Assembly (NCBI GenBank): GCA_025267735.1
Contig: CM046304.1
Location: 17,236,001-17,300,000 of the forward strand
Source of the DNA: Mactra quadrangularis
Taxonomy: Eukaryota; Mollusca; Bivalvia; Venerida; Mactridae
Length of the DNA stretch: 64,000 nt
Direction of reading: 5' to 3'
Part shown: in pieces, positions 1 through 13,100 of the stretch
Position numbering within the stretch: the first letter of the stretch is position 1
Layout of the letters: each line of letters starts with the position of its first letter
Position numbers and translations under genes: made by a program
Notes under the pieces: generated by a model
What the model saw: the letters and a program-made list of their open reading frames with translations, nothing else
Database searches by the model: none
What the model was told of the DNA's origin: nothing

Positions 1-349
1 GTAAATTTTAGTATTTAAAAATAAATTTGTATACTCACAAGTTAGAAAGTTGATGCATGCGCATACTTCTTTTACTATTAGTACTCTCTTTAGACATTTA
101 GCGTTTATTATATTCTGTGCATTAATACGTACATTGCAAGTTAATTATTAGGATACATTAATAAAATATGCTTAAACTTACTAAATAATTCAAATGTTGT
201 AATTTTTTATTCCAAATGTTGTTTTTAATAGAAAGCCATGTGAATAATCGCAATATTTACAAAAACGAGTACTACCATTAATTTGACAACAATTACAACA
301 ATCGTAAGGAAAGGCACCATAGGTTACTTACCTGATACATGTCACTTAC

Positions 350-3300
350 CTTTTTTACATACCAATGGACCAATATGTATATTATAATTGTCATTGTAGG
401 AGTCTTTCTTTTTTAGTACTGGCCATCGGTAATTCCATTCATAAGTCACATGCATCAATGAATTCTTAAGCTTACGAGTAGTGTCATTACAAGCATGCAC
501 CCGTCTGAAATAAAATGAACATACTTTGCTTCAAACTATTCTATTCCCCGGTTCACATTACAAAGGGCAATAGTTGGTATTCGGCAATATCGTTTAAGTA
601 CATGTATTTGCTACATTTTCAGATCTGATTTGAGCTCTTAAACAGTTTCTGATGTCTTTAGTCAGTATGTTACAATAAAAATAAGAACTAGACTTTCTCA
701 AACACGAGTTTTAAAATAAATATTAAAAAACAAAACAAATACGTAATGGAATAACTGATGTTAACTGAAATGTTTTACCCAGGTTCAGCCTGGTATGGCT
801 TTGATAATGTTAATGCTACACATTTACAATGTTGATCAACGTATTTAGGAGACCCATTCTCTGTAACAAATACTTCATGAACAGCAAATTTGCAAGTCTG
901 TGTGAACTAAAAGAAATTAAGAACAACAATTACAAAAAAAACAGTATGTATCGTAAAATACTTATGGAAAATATATTTTTGTTAAATTTTAAAGTACAAA
1001 CTATGCAGCTAAACCAATGTTTGACAATACTTCAATAATGGTAGATTGACATTAAAAAGCTACATACGGCTTCACGGACATACAACATACAACACATACA
1101 AACAAAAGCAACGACGCAAAAGCAGTTTCTACCTTGCACCTCTCTGTAATTGTTTCGTAAATTTATAAAAGGATGTAATTGTTATAAATATACCAAAACA
1201 ACATCTAATTGCGTCAACATGTGCAATATTTTTGCATGAAAAATACAAGATCTTTGGCAAATTTGACCTATCTAATAAAAATGTGCAGTCATTAATGATT
1301 CTGACTAATAAAAGGTTTACCATGAGAAACAGGTCGTATGTAATAGCTTTATCTTATATGTCGATTCTTACACTGCTATTAGGCAAGTTCTGGTACCAGT
1401 AAGAAATCAACGTACTGCAAGTACTGTTGGAAGGAATTTTTGAAGGATTTTATCATTTTTAAAGTTCAAAGATACTATTTCGATATTCCTCATTATCTCT
1501 TCTTCATTCACAGTCAACTGTGTTTCATATTTCATTTTACATGCCCATTATTCTACTGATCGAGGGGTCGTAGGTTTGATTCCCGGGCCAGGCATACTTT
1601 CATGGAGCTTAGTTATGAAAACATTTCTACGGTCATTCTCCTCCTACCACTGATTCTAAATCATGTATTTCAATGTCAAACACGTTCTCCTTGACTGTCA
1701 GGATCTAAAAGACATCCGTGACAAACATTTTAAAGTTAACTCACTTGAAGAACTTTTTGAGTCTGTACCATCATATGCGATACTTAACTTTTTGAAGGAA
1801 ATAAATGTTTATAATAAAATATAGAGCTTTACATCAATAATATCGTTTGAAATAATAGTATCATTGATTGCTTTCGGTGCGATATGACCTTTTTGTGTTG
1901 GTGCGCCGTAAAACCCAAACAAACAAACAAACAAACAAACAAACAAACAAACTAAATCATGTAGAGCAGTAGTTAGTCACTGATGCGCCTTCTTGTTGGT
2001 TAACAGCTAAATCCAGAAATTTAGCCTTTTTAGGAACAATGAGTGGATGGACTGATCTCCGTGATATAACATATACAATATGTGTTGCTATGGCGTTAAG
2101 GCCACAACAAATTGATCATATGTTCTATGAGTTTTGTCTTTAAAAAATGGAGAGAGCCAGCGAAAAAATTTTCTCCATTTTGAGAAGCGACCGACAAGGC
2201 GAGGAATAAACTTGTGATATTTTCATGAACATTTATATACCATATGTAAAATACATGTTAAATATGAACTTTTTACAGAAAACCACATTATAAGTGTAGT
2301 TCAGATAATCATTATAAGTAACATTTTAGTGTTTATACTAGTTGGTCATTTATTCAGCATATTGATGTGATACAATAGTGTACATTTAAAGATAAAAAAT
2401 GTCAAAATCTTTCTTACTTGAACTTTATTATTTTGATATTAGGGTACAGGGTATATAGTTCTAATTATTTTGCAGGTTGTTGTGTGAAAGATGACTTGGT
2501 GTTAACATGCGTAAATGCTTTTAATATGGTACATACATCATAAATGACGGTATTGTGTTCCATTTGCATTAACTATTCTTTATTGTTTTACTGCATAGCT
2601 AATACATTAGGTGAATTCATTCAATATTAATCTTCAATTAAATACTTCAAATATTTCTGTATAATTTAGAATCAGCCAAGCGAGCTAACATCATGATGGA
2701 TCAAACCTGTTGATTTTGGTGTTTAAGTAAAGTCTTAATGTTATTGGGTAAATGAGAGATGGACTCAACAACATGCAACTGCGCAATATAATTAAGTAAT
2801 CAAGAATGAGTACTAGCTGAGCACCCCTGTAAAATATAGATAGATGAGTTCTGTTGACTTTTTGAGTATAAATAAAGTTATATTATTTTGATAATATTGG
2901 AATGACTCAACAACAAACAACTACTCAGAGCACTTAAGTCAACATGTATGAGAATTTTAGAGTCAGCATCCCTATAAAATAACAAGAGCTGTCATAGGTG
3001 ACAGCATGCTCGACGTTTCTCAGTTAATCGGTGAATGGGTTTTAATAGTAAGAAGGAAGTAGTAATGATTAAAAAGTTATCCAAGTTTGACTTGAAAATC
3101 TTTCATAGTATTGAAGTTTGTTAAAATTTTAACCTTGATTTTGAATGTTTTCTAAGTAAAAAAGGAGAATAACTCCTAAAAAAGTATGCCAGGGTTATGG
3201 GCCTTTATGGTAAGGTGGGGTAGTGATGATAAATAAGTATTCCAAGTTTGAGTTGAATGTCTTTGACAGTATTGAAGTTATTTAAATTTGTAAAAACCTT

Positions 3301-4158
3301 AATCCTTGATTTTGGATGTTTTCTAAGTAAAAAAGGGGCATAACTCCTAAAACAGTGGAGCCAGGATTATTGGCCTTAATAGTTAGGTGAAGGTTGTGAT
3401 GATAAATAAGTATTCCAAGTTTGAGTAGAATATCTTTGACAGTATTGAAGTTATTTAAATTACAAGAAAGGCTACACCAAAATCTGATGTTCATTGTAAG
3501 AAATAAATAGACAAACCGTTTGGGAGCAGTCGTATTCATAAAGCCATTCGTTCAAGAAGTTTCGACCAGTGTCAGGGATGAAGATGTTCACATCCCTATA
3601 AATACAAAAACATTTTGACGTGCAACTAAGTTGCAACTAAGAGTTTAAAGCCCACTCAAACAGTTTATATTGGTTTAAGTTTAATTACATCAGAGGCGTC
3701 AATATAAAAACTAATAATAAGGTTGACCAAAGTAGCAACAGATATACATTAAAAAAGCAAATGAAAAACTAGTGATTTAAATGTATTTGCTAAAGTAATA
3801 TATAATAATGATTTTATAATAAAAACGACATAGGAGACTTGACACATCCATAATATGTGTAAACACTTATAATTACAGTTCACTATTGCACCTTAAATCA
3901 ACTACTTACTTAATTTAGTCTTCATTGGTATTTCCAACACAATTTGATTTAAATTGATGTGCGTATCTTAAAGTGAGACAATCGATTTCTATTAACGTAT
4001 AGTTAAATGATTTTATGGTAAATTTATTTTTGGTTACGAGCAATAAAAAATGAAATCTTATTACATATTATCTCCAGGAATTTCGACCGCATTAAATATT
4101 GTAGAAATATTGCTGAGCTCTTTTACATCGTCATAAATACATTCAGCAAGCGCCCATT
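350..4158 (-). CDS. Exons 35-37: unassigned region after vWA, continuing off the window
   Basis: Exon 35 (4158-4065) codes for [20 protein letters not shown] and ends at AT|gtaata in phase 2. Exon 36 (3595-3476) gives [20 protein letters not shown], a DCSQTVC motif and YNEHQIL. Exon 37 (504-350) gives [20 protein letters not shown] and ends ...CKK at G|gtaagt. The phases fit (1-2, 2-2, 2-1). The donor of exon 36 (gtagcc) is weak. If the exon-35 donor is not used, the frame stops at TAA 4063-4061. I prefer continuation because exon 37 has excellent splice sites and coding sequence. No family recognised. Confidence 0.5.
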
Positions 4159-7100
4159 CTGAAACAAATGCAAACAAAACTATTGTTGATAATAACTCCA
4201 CAAATCAATTGTTTTTGACAATTCTATATATAGCACAAAAATTGAAAACAAAATACGACAAAATACGACAAGGTGTTATCGTGGTTCTATGAAACTATGC
4301 TCCCCCTGGCAGCTTAGTAAATACACTGCAGTTTTTTACGAAAAAAGTGAACGAGAGTGAAAGTCAGCCAATGTGTAGGAGAGTACTATGAGACTAGCTA
4401 TGAGACTTGCTGATCAATGCTATTCAAAAGGAAAAGGGTTCTTAAAAATCATAGCATTAATGGATTATTGTAAGTTTCAATTGTTTAAGAGAAATATAAG
4501 CTTGATAATGATTTGTATGTTCCACATTTTTAAGAGAAAATTTGATAACAAAAGAAGTCGTACGCCAGCTTATCCATATACATCGGCTTTATCCAAATGT
4601 CTAATTTTATAAAGAATCCGTTATATATTACACTATATAATTAAGACTTTGGTTTGAAATAAGTTAAAAGACAAAGTATCTTCAATATAAGCTTTGAATA
4701 ATTAAACTCAATTTATATATCACTGTATCACTACATTGACCTCGTTTTAACTACGGTCATTTGAATAAGGGAATTCAGAAGTTTAACAACAGACTTGCGC
4801 TGGCACTAACTGATTAAACTTTTAATGATATAACTCTAGTCTGACGGCTACTAATTAAACTAACATGAAAACTCATGAGCCAAATAGTTAAATTTGTACA
4901 CGGTTTTTATAACAAAAGTTTAAAAAAACTAAAACTATCTCCCTGTTTGCATTTTGTCAGTATTGTTTTTGATTTTGTAGTAGTTCCTGATGTATCTAAA
5001 ACTCATTTCGTTTAATGTGTAGGTTTGCTATGAGAAATGACATTTTAGATTTCTATAACATTTGTTATACATGTATCATAGAACTCGTTTTGTCCTTGTT
5101 AAAAATTTACTCATTACCAATTAGACACTGTGGTACATGTGTTGATGTGTTGCATTATAGTAATTTTGAGACGAATGTGTCCGATTTTAAAGCAGTGATA
5201 TAGAAAAAAGAAATTAACCCTCAGCATAAGTACACGTGTTAAATAAAAAAAATAACTATTTTATTTACAGCAAGTATAATAATCTTACCTTGACAATTGT
5301 TACTGAATATTTTCTTATCAAGACCTTCAAGCTCATCGAAGCTTTTAATGGAATACAAATATTTGTCTATTGGCTTTGATGCAATAGCTTCTACTTCTAT
5401 GGTTGACTCTAAGCCTATACTTATTACGTAAATACGTATATTCTGGTTATAGAAATCATAAAACGAAATTAAAAAAGATAACTCTCAGTGATTATTTTAA
5501 CTACATTGTATTATGAAAAAGTAATTTCCTTATATGTAAGTATCTATACAGTAACTTATATTATCAAAAATTAATATTACTTCATGCAGATGCTCTTATA
5601 ACTTTGAACTTTTGATCTCTTTGACGACCAAGTCCCTTTACACTTAATTCTACTTATTCACATAGTTTAAGTTCGCGTTATTTATTATCATGTATGAAGG
5701 ATATAACGAATCCTATAAGCAGTCAGTTTCATTCCTGCTACGATGTCACTTGAATAAACTCTCATGGAATTGACTAATTGACTAACTACGAACCAATATA
5801 GTATCATTTCCAACTATATTAATAGATTTATTAATTTAAAGATTCAATAGAACATGGCTTTTGGTGCCGGGATTTTAATCTTCAGACATAACGGTTTGTT
5901 CGTTGTAAATATCAATTGTACTTAAATGTGTTTAAATTTATCACTAGATAGTTTTTAATATGTTTTAGAAATATAACAATATACCTTATTTCTGGCTTGT
6001 ATAGCCTCGGGTATAGTTCTTCCAAAGTTGATATTAGACAGACCGTCAGTAATTAAGACAGCAATATTAGAAGCATCAGCACGATCACCATTAGCTAGAG
6101 TAAACATAACCTGTGACATTGTTCGTAGAGCATCGGCAGTGTTTGTAGAACCATACATGTGTTGTAATTTATCAATAGCATTATAAACATCTTTCTCTGA
6201 CGAATAACTGAATTAATATAAAGAAAAGGATCACTTGTTTAAACATACAACCAGTTTGCTGATTGCTATATGAGCCGATATTCTCATGTTAACAAACAAT
6301 GTTTTTGTTTATTAAAAACACACCACTTTATAACATATTTCGTGATATTTTATATGTAATTAAAACTATTTTTGCTGGTGTATACACTTTCAACAAAGAC
6401 CATGTTATCTACCTATTTCATATGGCAAATCGTATTTACGTTTTGATTAAGGCTTACGACTTTTTTACTCATAACTTTTGAAACTAATAATTTGTAATTG
6501 TTGGCATAGTTGTTCTTCAGTCATTACGTAAATAAGAGTGGAAATGTATTTATGTATTTTGTGTTGGATTCACTCGCTTCTGCTCTTTCCATACATACAA
6601 AGTTAGAATGTGACTCAAAATCTATAAAAAACAGTATTTTGTAGGGAGCGCCATATTATACAAGATTTGTCTACACTGCTTACTTTTCCCTCTAACAAAA
6701 ACAGGTTACGGTTCTTGAATATTTATCAGAAAGAGACCAAAGGTATTTAACGTGTGTCCCTATATTTTATTTATGTTGCAAAATTCAATCGTTCAAAAGT
6801 AATTGATAAAAGTGAATAATTGCAAATATGTTGTTAATGGCTTAAATGCAAACACTTTTAATAGCTTATTCATTACGTACGTTATGTCACACATGGCGCA
6901 TTATCTTGTAAAAAATCTACCATATAGTGTGTATTGCTATGTTTAGCGAATTAATTATATATTGTCATGTGTTTTGCCCTTTTGAACATTAAACATTTTC
7001 AAAAAGCATTTCGTGTTTTTCTTAACATTGAAATTTTAAATACAAAAAAAACGATAAGTTTGATTGCGAAATTGCTTAAAAATTTGCTCTTTTTAGAGTG

Positions 7101-10100
7101 TCCGGTTTATTGAACAGTCCGGCAAATACATGTGCGGGGAGTGTATAATACTGATGTTTTCAAATCAAAATATAAATAATTTAATAAGTTCTTATAAACA
7201 GAGATTTACTACTTTTATGTAAATAACACAATTAGTATCATTGGTACATATGTTTACTTTAATATTCCCTTATATAAGTTTATATTCGGTATTAAGACAT
7301 AATTCCTTTCACTCTTCCGTCTACGCTAACAAACAGGTTGTAAATGTCTAATGATAAAATATACCGGAACATTTGTTATTACAACATTGTAAAACTTTTC
7401 ATTTACATTAGTAGTGTCAATTCTTATTTGTTTGTTAGTTTGTAAGTTTAAAGTTTAACGCTGTAGCAACACATTATATAGGTCATATAACGGCGGTCAG
7501 TCAACCTACCTACTCCTCCTGGAAATGATAAATCTCTTGATTTAGCTGTTAACCAACTACTAAGCGCATACTTTCGTCAGTGACTGACAACTGCCCTACA
7601 TAATTAAAAATCATTGGTAGGAGGGAGAATGGGAGTAGAAATAATTTCATGACCAAGCTCCACGAAAGTATACCCCGCTCGGGAATTCTTAAGCAGGGTC
7701 TGCGAATTCAACTATACTCAGTTTGAATGTATAAAAATCTTTTTTTAAATTCCTTAGACATCTAATGTCGTCCTTAATTGTATCAGGGTAGATATAATAT
7801 ATTAAAGCTCTTACGCGTTCAGGTGAAAAATAACATGTACTTCTGTACTGTAAATAACAATTCCCACACGTACTGACCCAGAGTCAATATCAGCGTTGCG
7901 TAAAAAATCTGCCAAGAATTTACGTAACTGGTCGAAGCTTTCGATAGACACACTGGAACTGGAATCCAATATGAAGATCAAATCTGTCTTTCGTAGTCTA
8001 CATTCTGATAAAAATCAAATTATTGAGTTCAAATACTTATCAAAGTTAAAACATTTACAATAAAGGATGAAAAGCATTTATGCTGCTACATGTATAAGCC
8101 ACTTTCGACACTCAGTTTTATTTCGAAGGACAGCCGACCTACTCACTACCTTAAGTATAAGTTAACTACGCAAATATCTTCGCCAATAAATGTTGATTGC
8201 GAAATAAAATAAAGCGCTAATAATAGCGCTGTCCTGACATGGGTCCATTAGGGCACCAAACAATGTTGTCCGATATTGTTAATAATTAGACTATTTTCAC
8301 GAAAAAAAGTAAGTGTAAACCTAAATAGACATCACTGCTATTAAGCAGACAGTGCATAACCGAATGTAATTTTCTGCGACATTTTTGTAATACGTTTCAA
8401 TAGTTGTTGTATCCGAGACTTAAGTTACAAAAAACGCATGTCAAAAAAATCAAGAGGTAAAGTGACCGCTGCAAAAATAGTTCGAGATTAAACTAACAAA
8501 ACCATCAAACCTTAAAGGCATAAAAATAACAAGTTGAACAAGCTATAACCGACGACTTATTATTAGGTTATTTCACAATATGAGACTTTTTTGCTACAGG
8601 GCCAATTTGTGGGTTAATGACCAATAGATTGGCACTCGCGGTGGCTTATATATGAAGTTTCATTAAAAGTACCAAAATAAAAAATGACAATTTTTCAAAA
8701 CATATGGACAATCTAAACCAAACTAAATCATAATGCGTCCTTGTCAGACAATTACAATTGGCATTTTTGTGTAGTTCTAGGATGGATCTGTATAAAAACA
8801 AATAATTTTTGCTGGTATCTGGCATTTTATTTTCTTAGCAAATTAGGACCATTTTACGGGGTTCTTGAACCATATCTTTTTATATTGTATAGATCTTCAT
8901 CAGTCACTCATTCTTGATAAGAAATTTGTACAGAAGGTCTTTGACACTGATATTCACAGATGATCATGTCAAAATAACAAGCCACTGCACACTATAAACA
9001 ATTTTCTCGTATGAAAGAAATACATAAAACATGTTATAAATACGTTCAATACGTGTGTATAGCAAAAATGATGACGGTACGGATTGTGTATTGATTATAT
9101 TTGACCTCGATTAAGGCTTTCTGAAACTATCATAATTTATATACAATATACAATGTATTAAAATATTTTAATAGATTTAAATAAATTATACACTTTTAAG
9201 TGAAACATGAAAAAATCTTATCTATCCTAGTGTTTTATCCAATAAAAAGTAAAATACCATCTTGAGAAATGGCATCATTGACGAGAGGCACTATAATAAT
9301 GAGTATTACATGCTCTAAATTGCTCAAAAGATAATAAAATACTTACGAGGAGTGGACGTTGTTGTCAGCAATGTTGTTATTGAAGAGGAAGGATGTGTTG
9401 ATTTTTCTAATGAACAAAATAAATGTCATTAACCACAAGTTTTAAAGTGAAATAAAAGATAATAGTAAAAGTTCCAAATATGCATTAGGATAACAATTCT
9501 CTTTCGAAACGAGCAAAACACTTAAGTTTTCGCCAACTTAAGCGACGTTAAAAAGTAAAGATTGTGAAACTTTGTTATTGTTTTATATAAATCTAAAGAT
9601 GTGTGGATGATATAGTGTCCTCCGATCAAATTTCTTGCAAATTCGGGACAGGAAAGATAAACAATGCTTAACATATTTTTTCTAACAAGCAAAAGAGATA
9701 CTTTGGCGATTTCTGTGCATCTTCTGAATTACTTATCACAGTATATTGATGTTGGGACATTCTCGTGCATTCACGAGACAGAAAAGAACAACTATGATGG
9801 GTATACGTTTCAATTACGTAATAAAGGATTATCATTTTGCATGATTTATAGTAAGTGATATAAAGCCATTTCTTAGATGAGAAATGTCCTTTAATAAAAG
9901 CATTACGACTACCGATGCATGACTGTTATTATTGTCTCCGTCTGTTGCTTGTGTTTTATTTACTTCTTTTAATTGCAGAATGAAATTCCATACATGTTAA
10001 TTCTTTTATTCATCGCTTAAAATGTAATCGTTTTAAAAGGACAAATGTACATATTATTTTAAACATGCAATTTGAGACAAAAAATACCGCTAATTTTATA

Positions 10101-13100
10101 TCTCCCTTTTCTGTCCAACCCTTTCATCCATTTCTCATCGCATTTTAAATGATCAGTGTTAGAACATGCCATTTCATCTTGTTCGTCATCACAGTCAAAA
10201 AATCCATCACAAACCAGCCGTTTTGGAATGCATCTTGTTGTATCACAATGAAAAGCATCGCTACTTTGACATGTATCTGCAAGAGATTATTTGAATAAAA
10301 ATGTACAGATAAAAACCGGCAGACTTAGGTACAAGTACAAATATGATAAGTATTTTGTTAGTTGGATCTAAGTACACCATTTTGATATATTCTCATAGCA
10401 TCTATTTTAACAGAAACCTTTTCAAACCTTGCATATATTCTATTGTATGAAAATTATCTTAATATAGCTCAATGATTAACTGACGATGAGCCATTTTCTA
10501 GTCATCTAGTCATACAATACATTAATAGAGTAATTTAAGGTAACAAATCTCCCCCGGGGGCCATATATAACGCATTTTTATAACAGAACTACAATAGTAT
10601 AAAGAGAATACAAGTATATCAGGTAGGTGGTATAAACAATGTTGATATTTGGTAAATGCTGATTTTGAATGTTCAAAAAAATATTTTCCTGTTACCTAAA
10701 TAACATATCATAACATATTCTTTATTTGGCGAAATGCACCAAGTCTGTAACTAAGCAACCATATTTACCCTGTTAAAATCTTATTTCACAATATTTTCTC
10801 GTCGATATATAATGAAATAGTCGTGTTTTGAGGCATTGAAAATGGAAACCTTGACAGTCTAAAAACTGCCTGCTACATAATTATATGTATTTTTCACTTT
10901 TTTTGTAGTCATCCTTTAGCCGTTTTGAATTAACGCTATATATCCAAACAGACTGGCGTCTGTAATAATGTATATTGCAAACTTAAATTTACAATATGAA
11001 CTATGTTGACTATAGCTTGAATCTACAAAAGATCATTTTGACATACACTGATAGGGCAGGAATTTTCTGACACGCACTTCTTTTAGATTTTTTTTCCGGA
11101 AGATGGAACATGGAAGATGTTTACTTTTAATATAAGATAAATGTTATAATTACCGCACGATTTCTCATCTGAACCATCAAGACAGTCTTTGTAACCATTG
11201 CACTTTTCTTTTAATAAAATACATTGACCATTTTCACATTCAAAGTCATTGCATTTTGGATATTCTGAAATACATTATGCATTAGACATCGCATTGTAAA
11301 AGTCACCATAGTTTTGTAAAAAGAAATATTAAACATGTCAGAAACAACAACAAATAAAACAGATCTCCTACACAGTCAAGCAGCAAAATGACACTCATTT
11401 TAAAGATTTTTCAAACCTTTTGATACACAACCAAGAAACTAAGGGGCTGCAGGCCTAGAACTGATAATGGTTGAAATGCTGGAGGGGTTTCAACCAGATT
11501 CTATAGTTCACCAACCTCATCCATGCCCAAAACAGGTACATGCAAGAACAAAAATTTAACAAATTGTTTTAGATATCAAAACTTCAAACACCCATCTAAG
11601 CAGAATTTAGCGATGAAATTAGCCTAACTATTACATAAATGAGGAAGTGTGAATGCACAAGGACAAAGTTTTTATTAGAAAGAAGTAACAAGTACATACC
11701 ACAGAACTCATCGGAATGATCGTTACAATGTGGAATGAAATCACAAACTAAACTGACAGATATACATCTTCCATCACCACACATAAATTCATTCACTGAG
11801 CATCCTTTATAATAATATAAAATGTAAAAACATCAATCAGCTAGACAAAATGGACACGAATTGGTTATTGCTAAATTTACTTAATTGGAATTTATGTATA
11901 TGAAATTAAACACTGTGTTAAACGCTTTGATTACCTCGAGTTGTGGCGAGAGCATTATGAAGCTTTTGTGGTATAATTTTCTTCACATGGGTCAATAAGT
12001 GCAATCAAGTCCTGTCGTGTATCACCCTCTAAATATATATTTGCAATAATGGAAGCCTACATTTCTTAATCAAATAAACATACTCGACACTAACAAAAGT
12101 CAACTATTCTTATATTACAACAAACATAAAAACCTGGAATCAATTTGATCGATTGCAAATATACTGACTCGTCAAATGTGTGCACAGGTTTAAACATTCG
12201 CCAATCAATAACAACATTGCCGTATCACGCTAGTCCAAATTTTCGAAATGTTTTAACTGTTTATTCTTTATACAATCTAAATATCGCATTAATCGCGCCT
12301 TTTCTTTGTTATAAATACTATTGCACTTCTATAAAAGTTAACTTGTAACAGTTCTGCGTTGAAATATGGTTTGAATGATAGGGTTTAAAGTGAATATTGG
12401 CTCATCAGATTACTTAATGCATTCACATTACAGCCTACGCCGATCACTAACCCGTATATCCCGAAATGCATGAACTTATTAAAAAAACCAACACATGGTT
12501 CAACTGAGACGGTCTTTTAATTGCACAATTTTATACATGCCCTTAGGACTAACATACATTTTTAAAACAAACTAATGAAAATAAATTACCTAGTGTCTCT
12601 CTTTCACAATGAGTTTCATCCGATCCATCTATGCAATCAACTACATCGTCGCATATAGCAATCATTGAAATGATTTCATTGTTATTACATTTGAATCGCA
12701 TGTGTGAAGGAGTAAGCCGACTTTGTATAAACTCTTTTTTTAAAGTTTGTGACAAATTTCGTTATGAAAAAATGCATATAATAATGAAGGCACATATTGA
12801 TAAAATAGGCAATGAAATAACAGAAACACACGGATAAAAAACTATTTTTGATGAAAACAAATTAATTCTCCTGTACTATTTATAATTCATCGCTAAAAAC
12901 CATCCAATCTAATGGAACTTGTTTTTAAATCAATGATAATAAAAAATCTTCATACTTATGTTTTTTTTGACAAATTGACGCTTCTTTTGTTCGATTGATA
13001 CACTAAAATAAAAACATCATCAATAAATGTTATTATAAATTCATAACTATCAACGATGGATTGACCTGTGTACATCTAATGTAAAACAAGTGTGCAAAAC

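Larger units (their letters stand above)
1552..2111 (+). mobile_element. tRNA-headed SINE copy, split by a nested LINE-tail insertion
   Basis: The left part (1552-1667) has the B-box-like ggtttgattcccg and the body gcatactttcatggagctta. The right part (1952-2111) has the remaining body and the 3' end tgttgctatggcgttaaggcc. Both match the full-length copy at 24572-24888. The 5' tRNA part before the B box is degraded. The copy is interrupted by the insertion at 1668-1951. Confidence 0.72.

Noticed and set aside
829..1038. Plus-strand 69-codon ORF
   Set aside because: No family resemblance, no splice or promoter context, AT-rich composition; chance frame.
4061..4063. TAA after exon 35 as the end of the mosaic protein
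   Set aside because: A GTAATA donor just before it keeps phase with two more coding-like exons at 3595-3476 and 504-350. Kept as the alternative.
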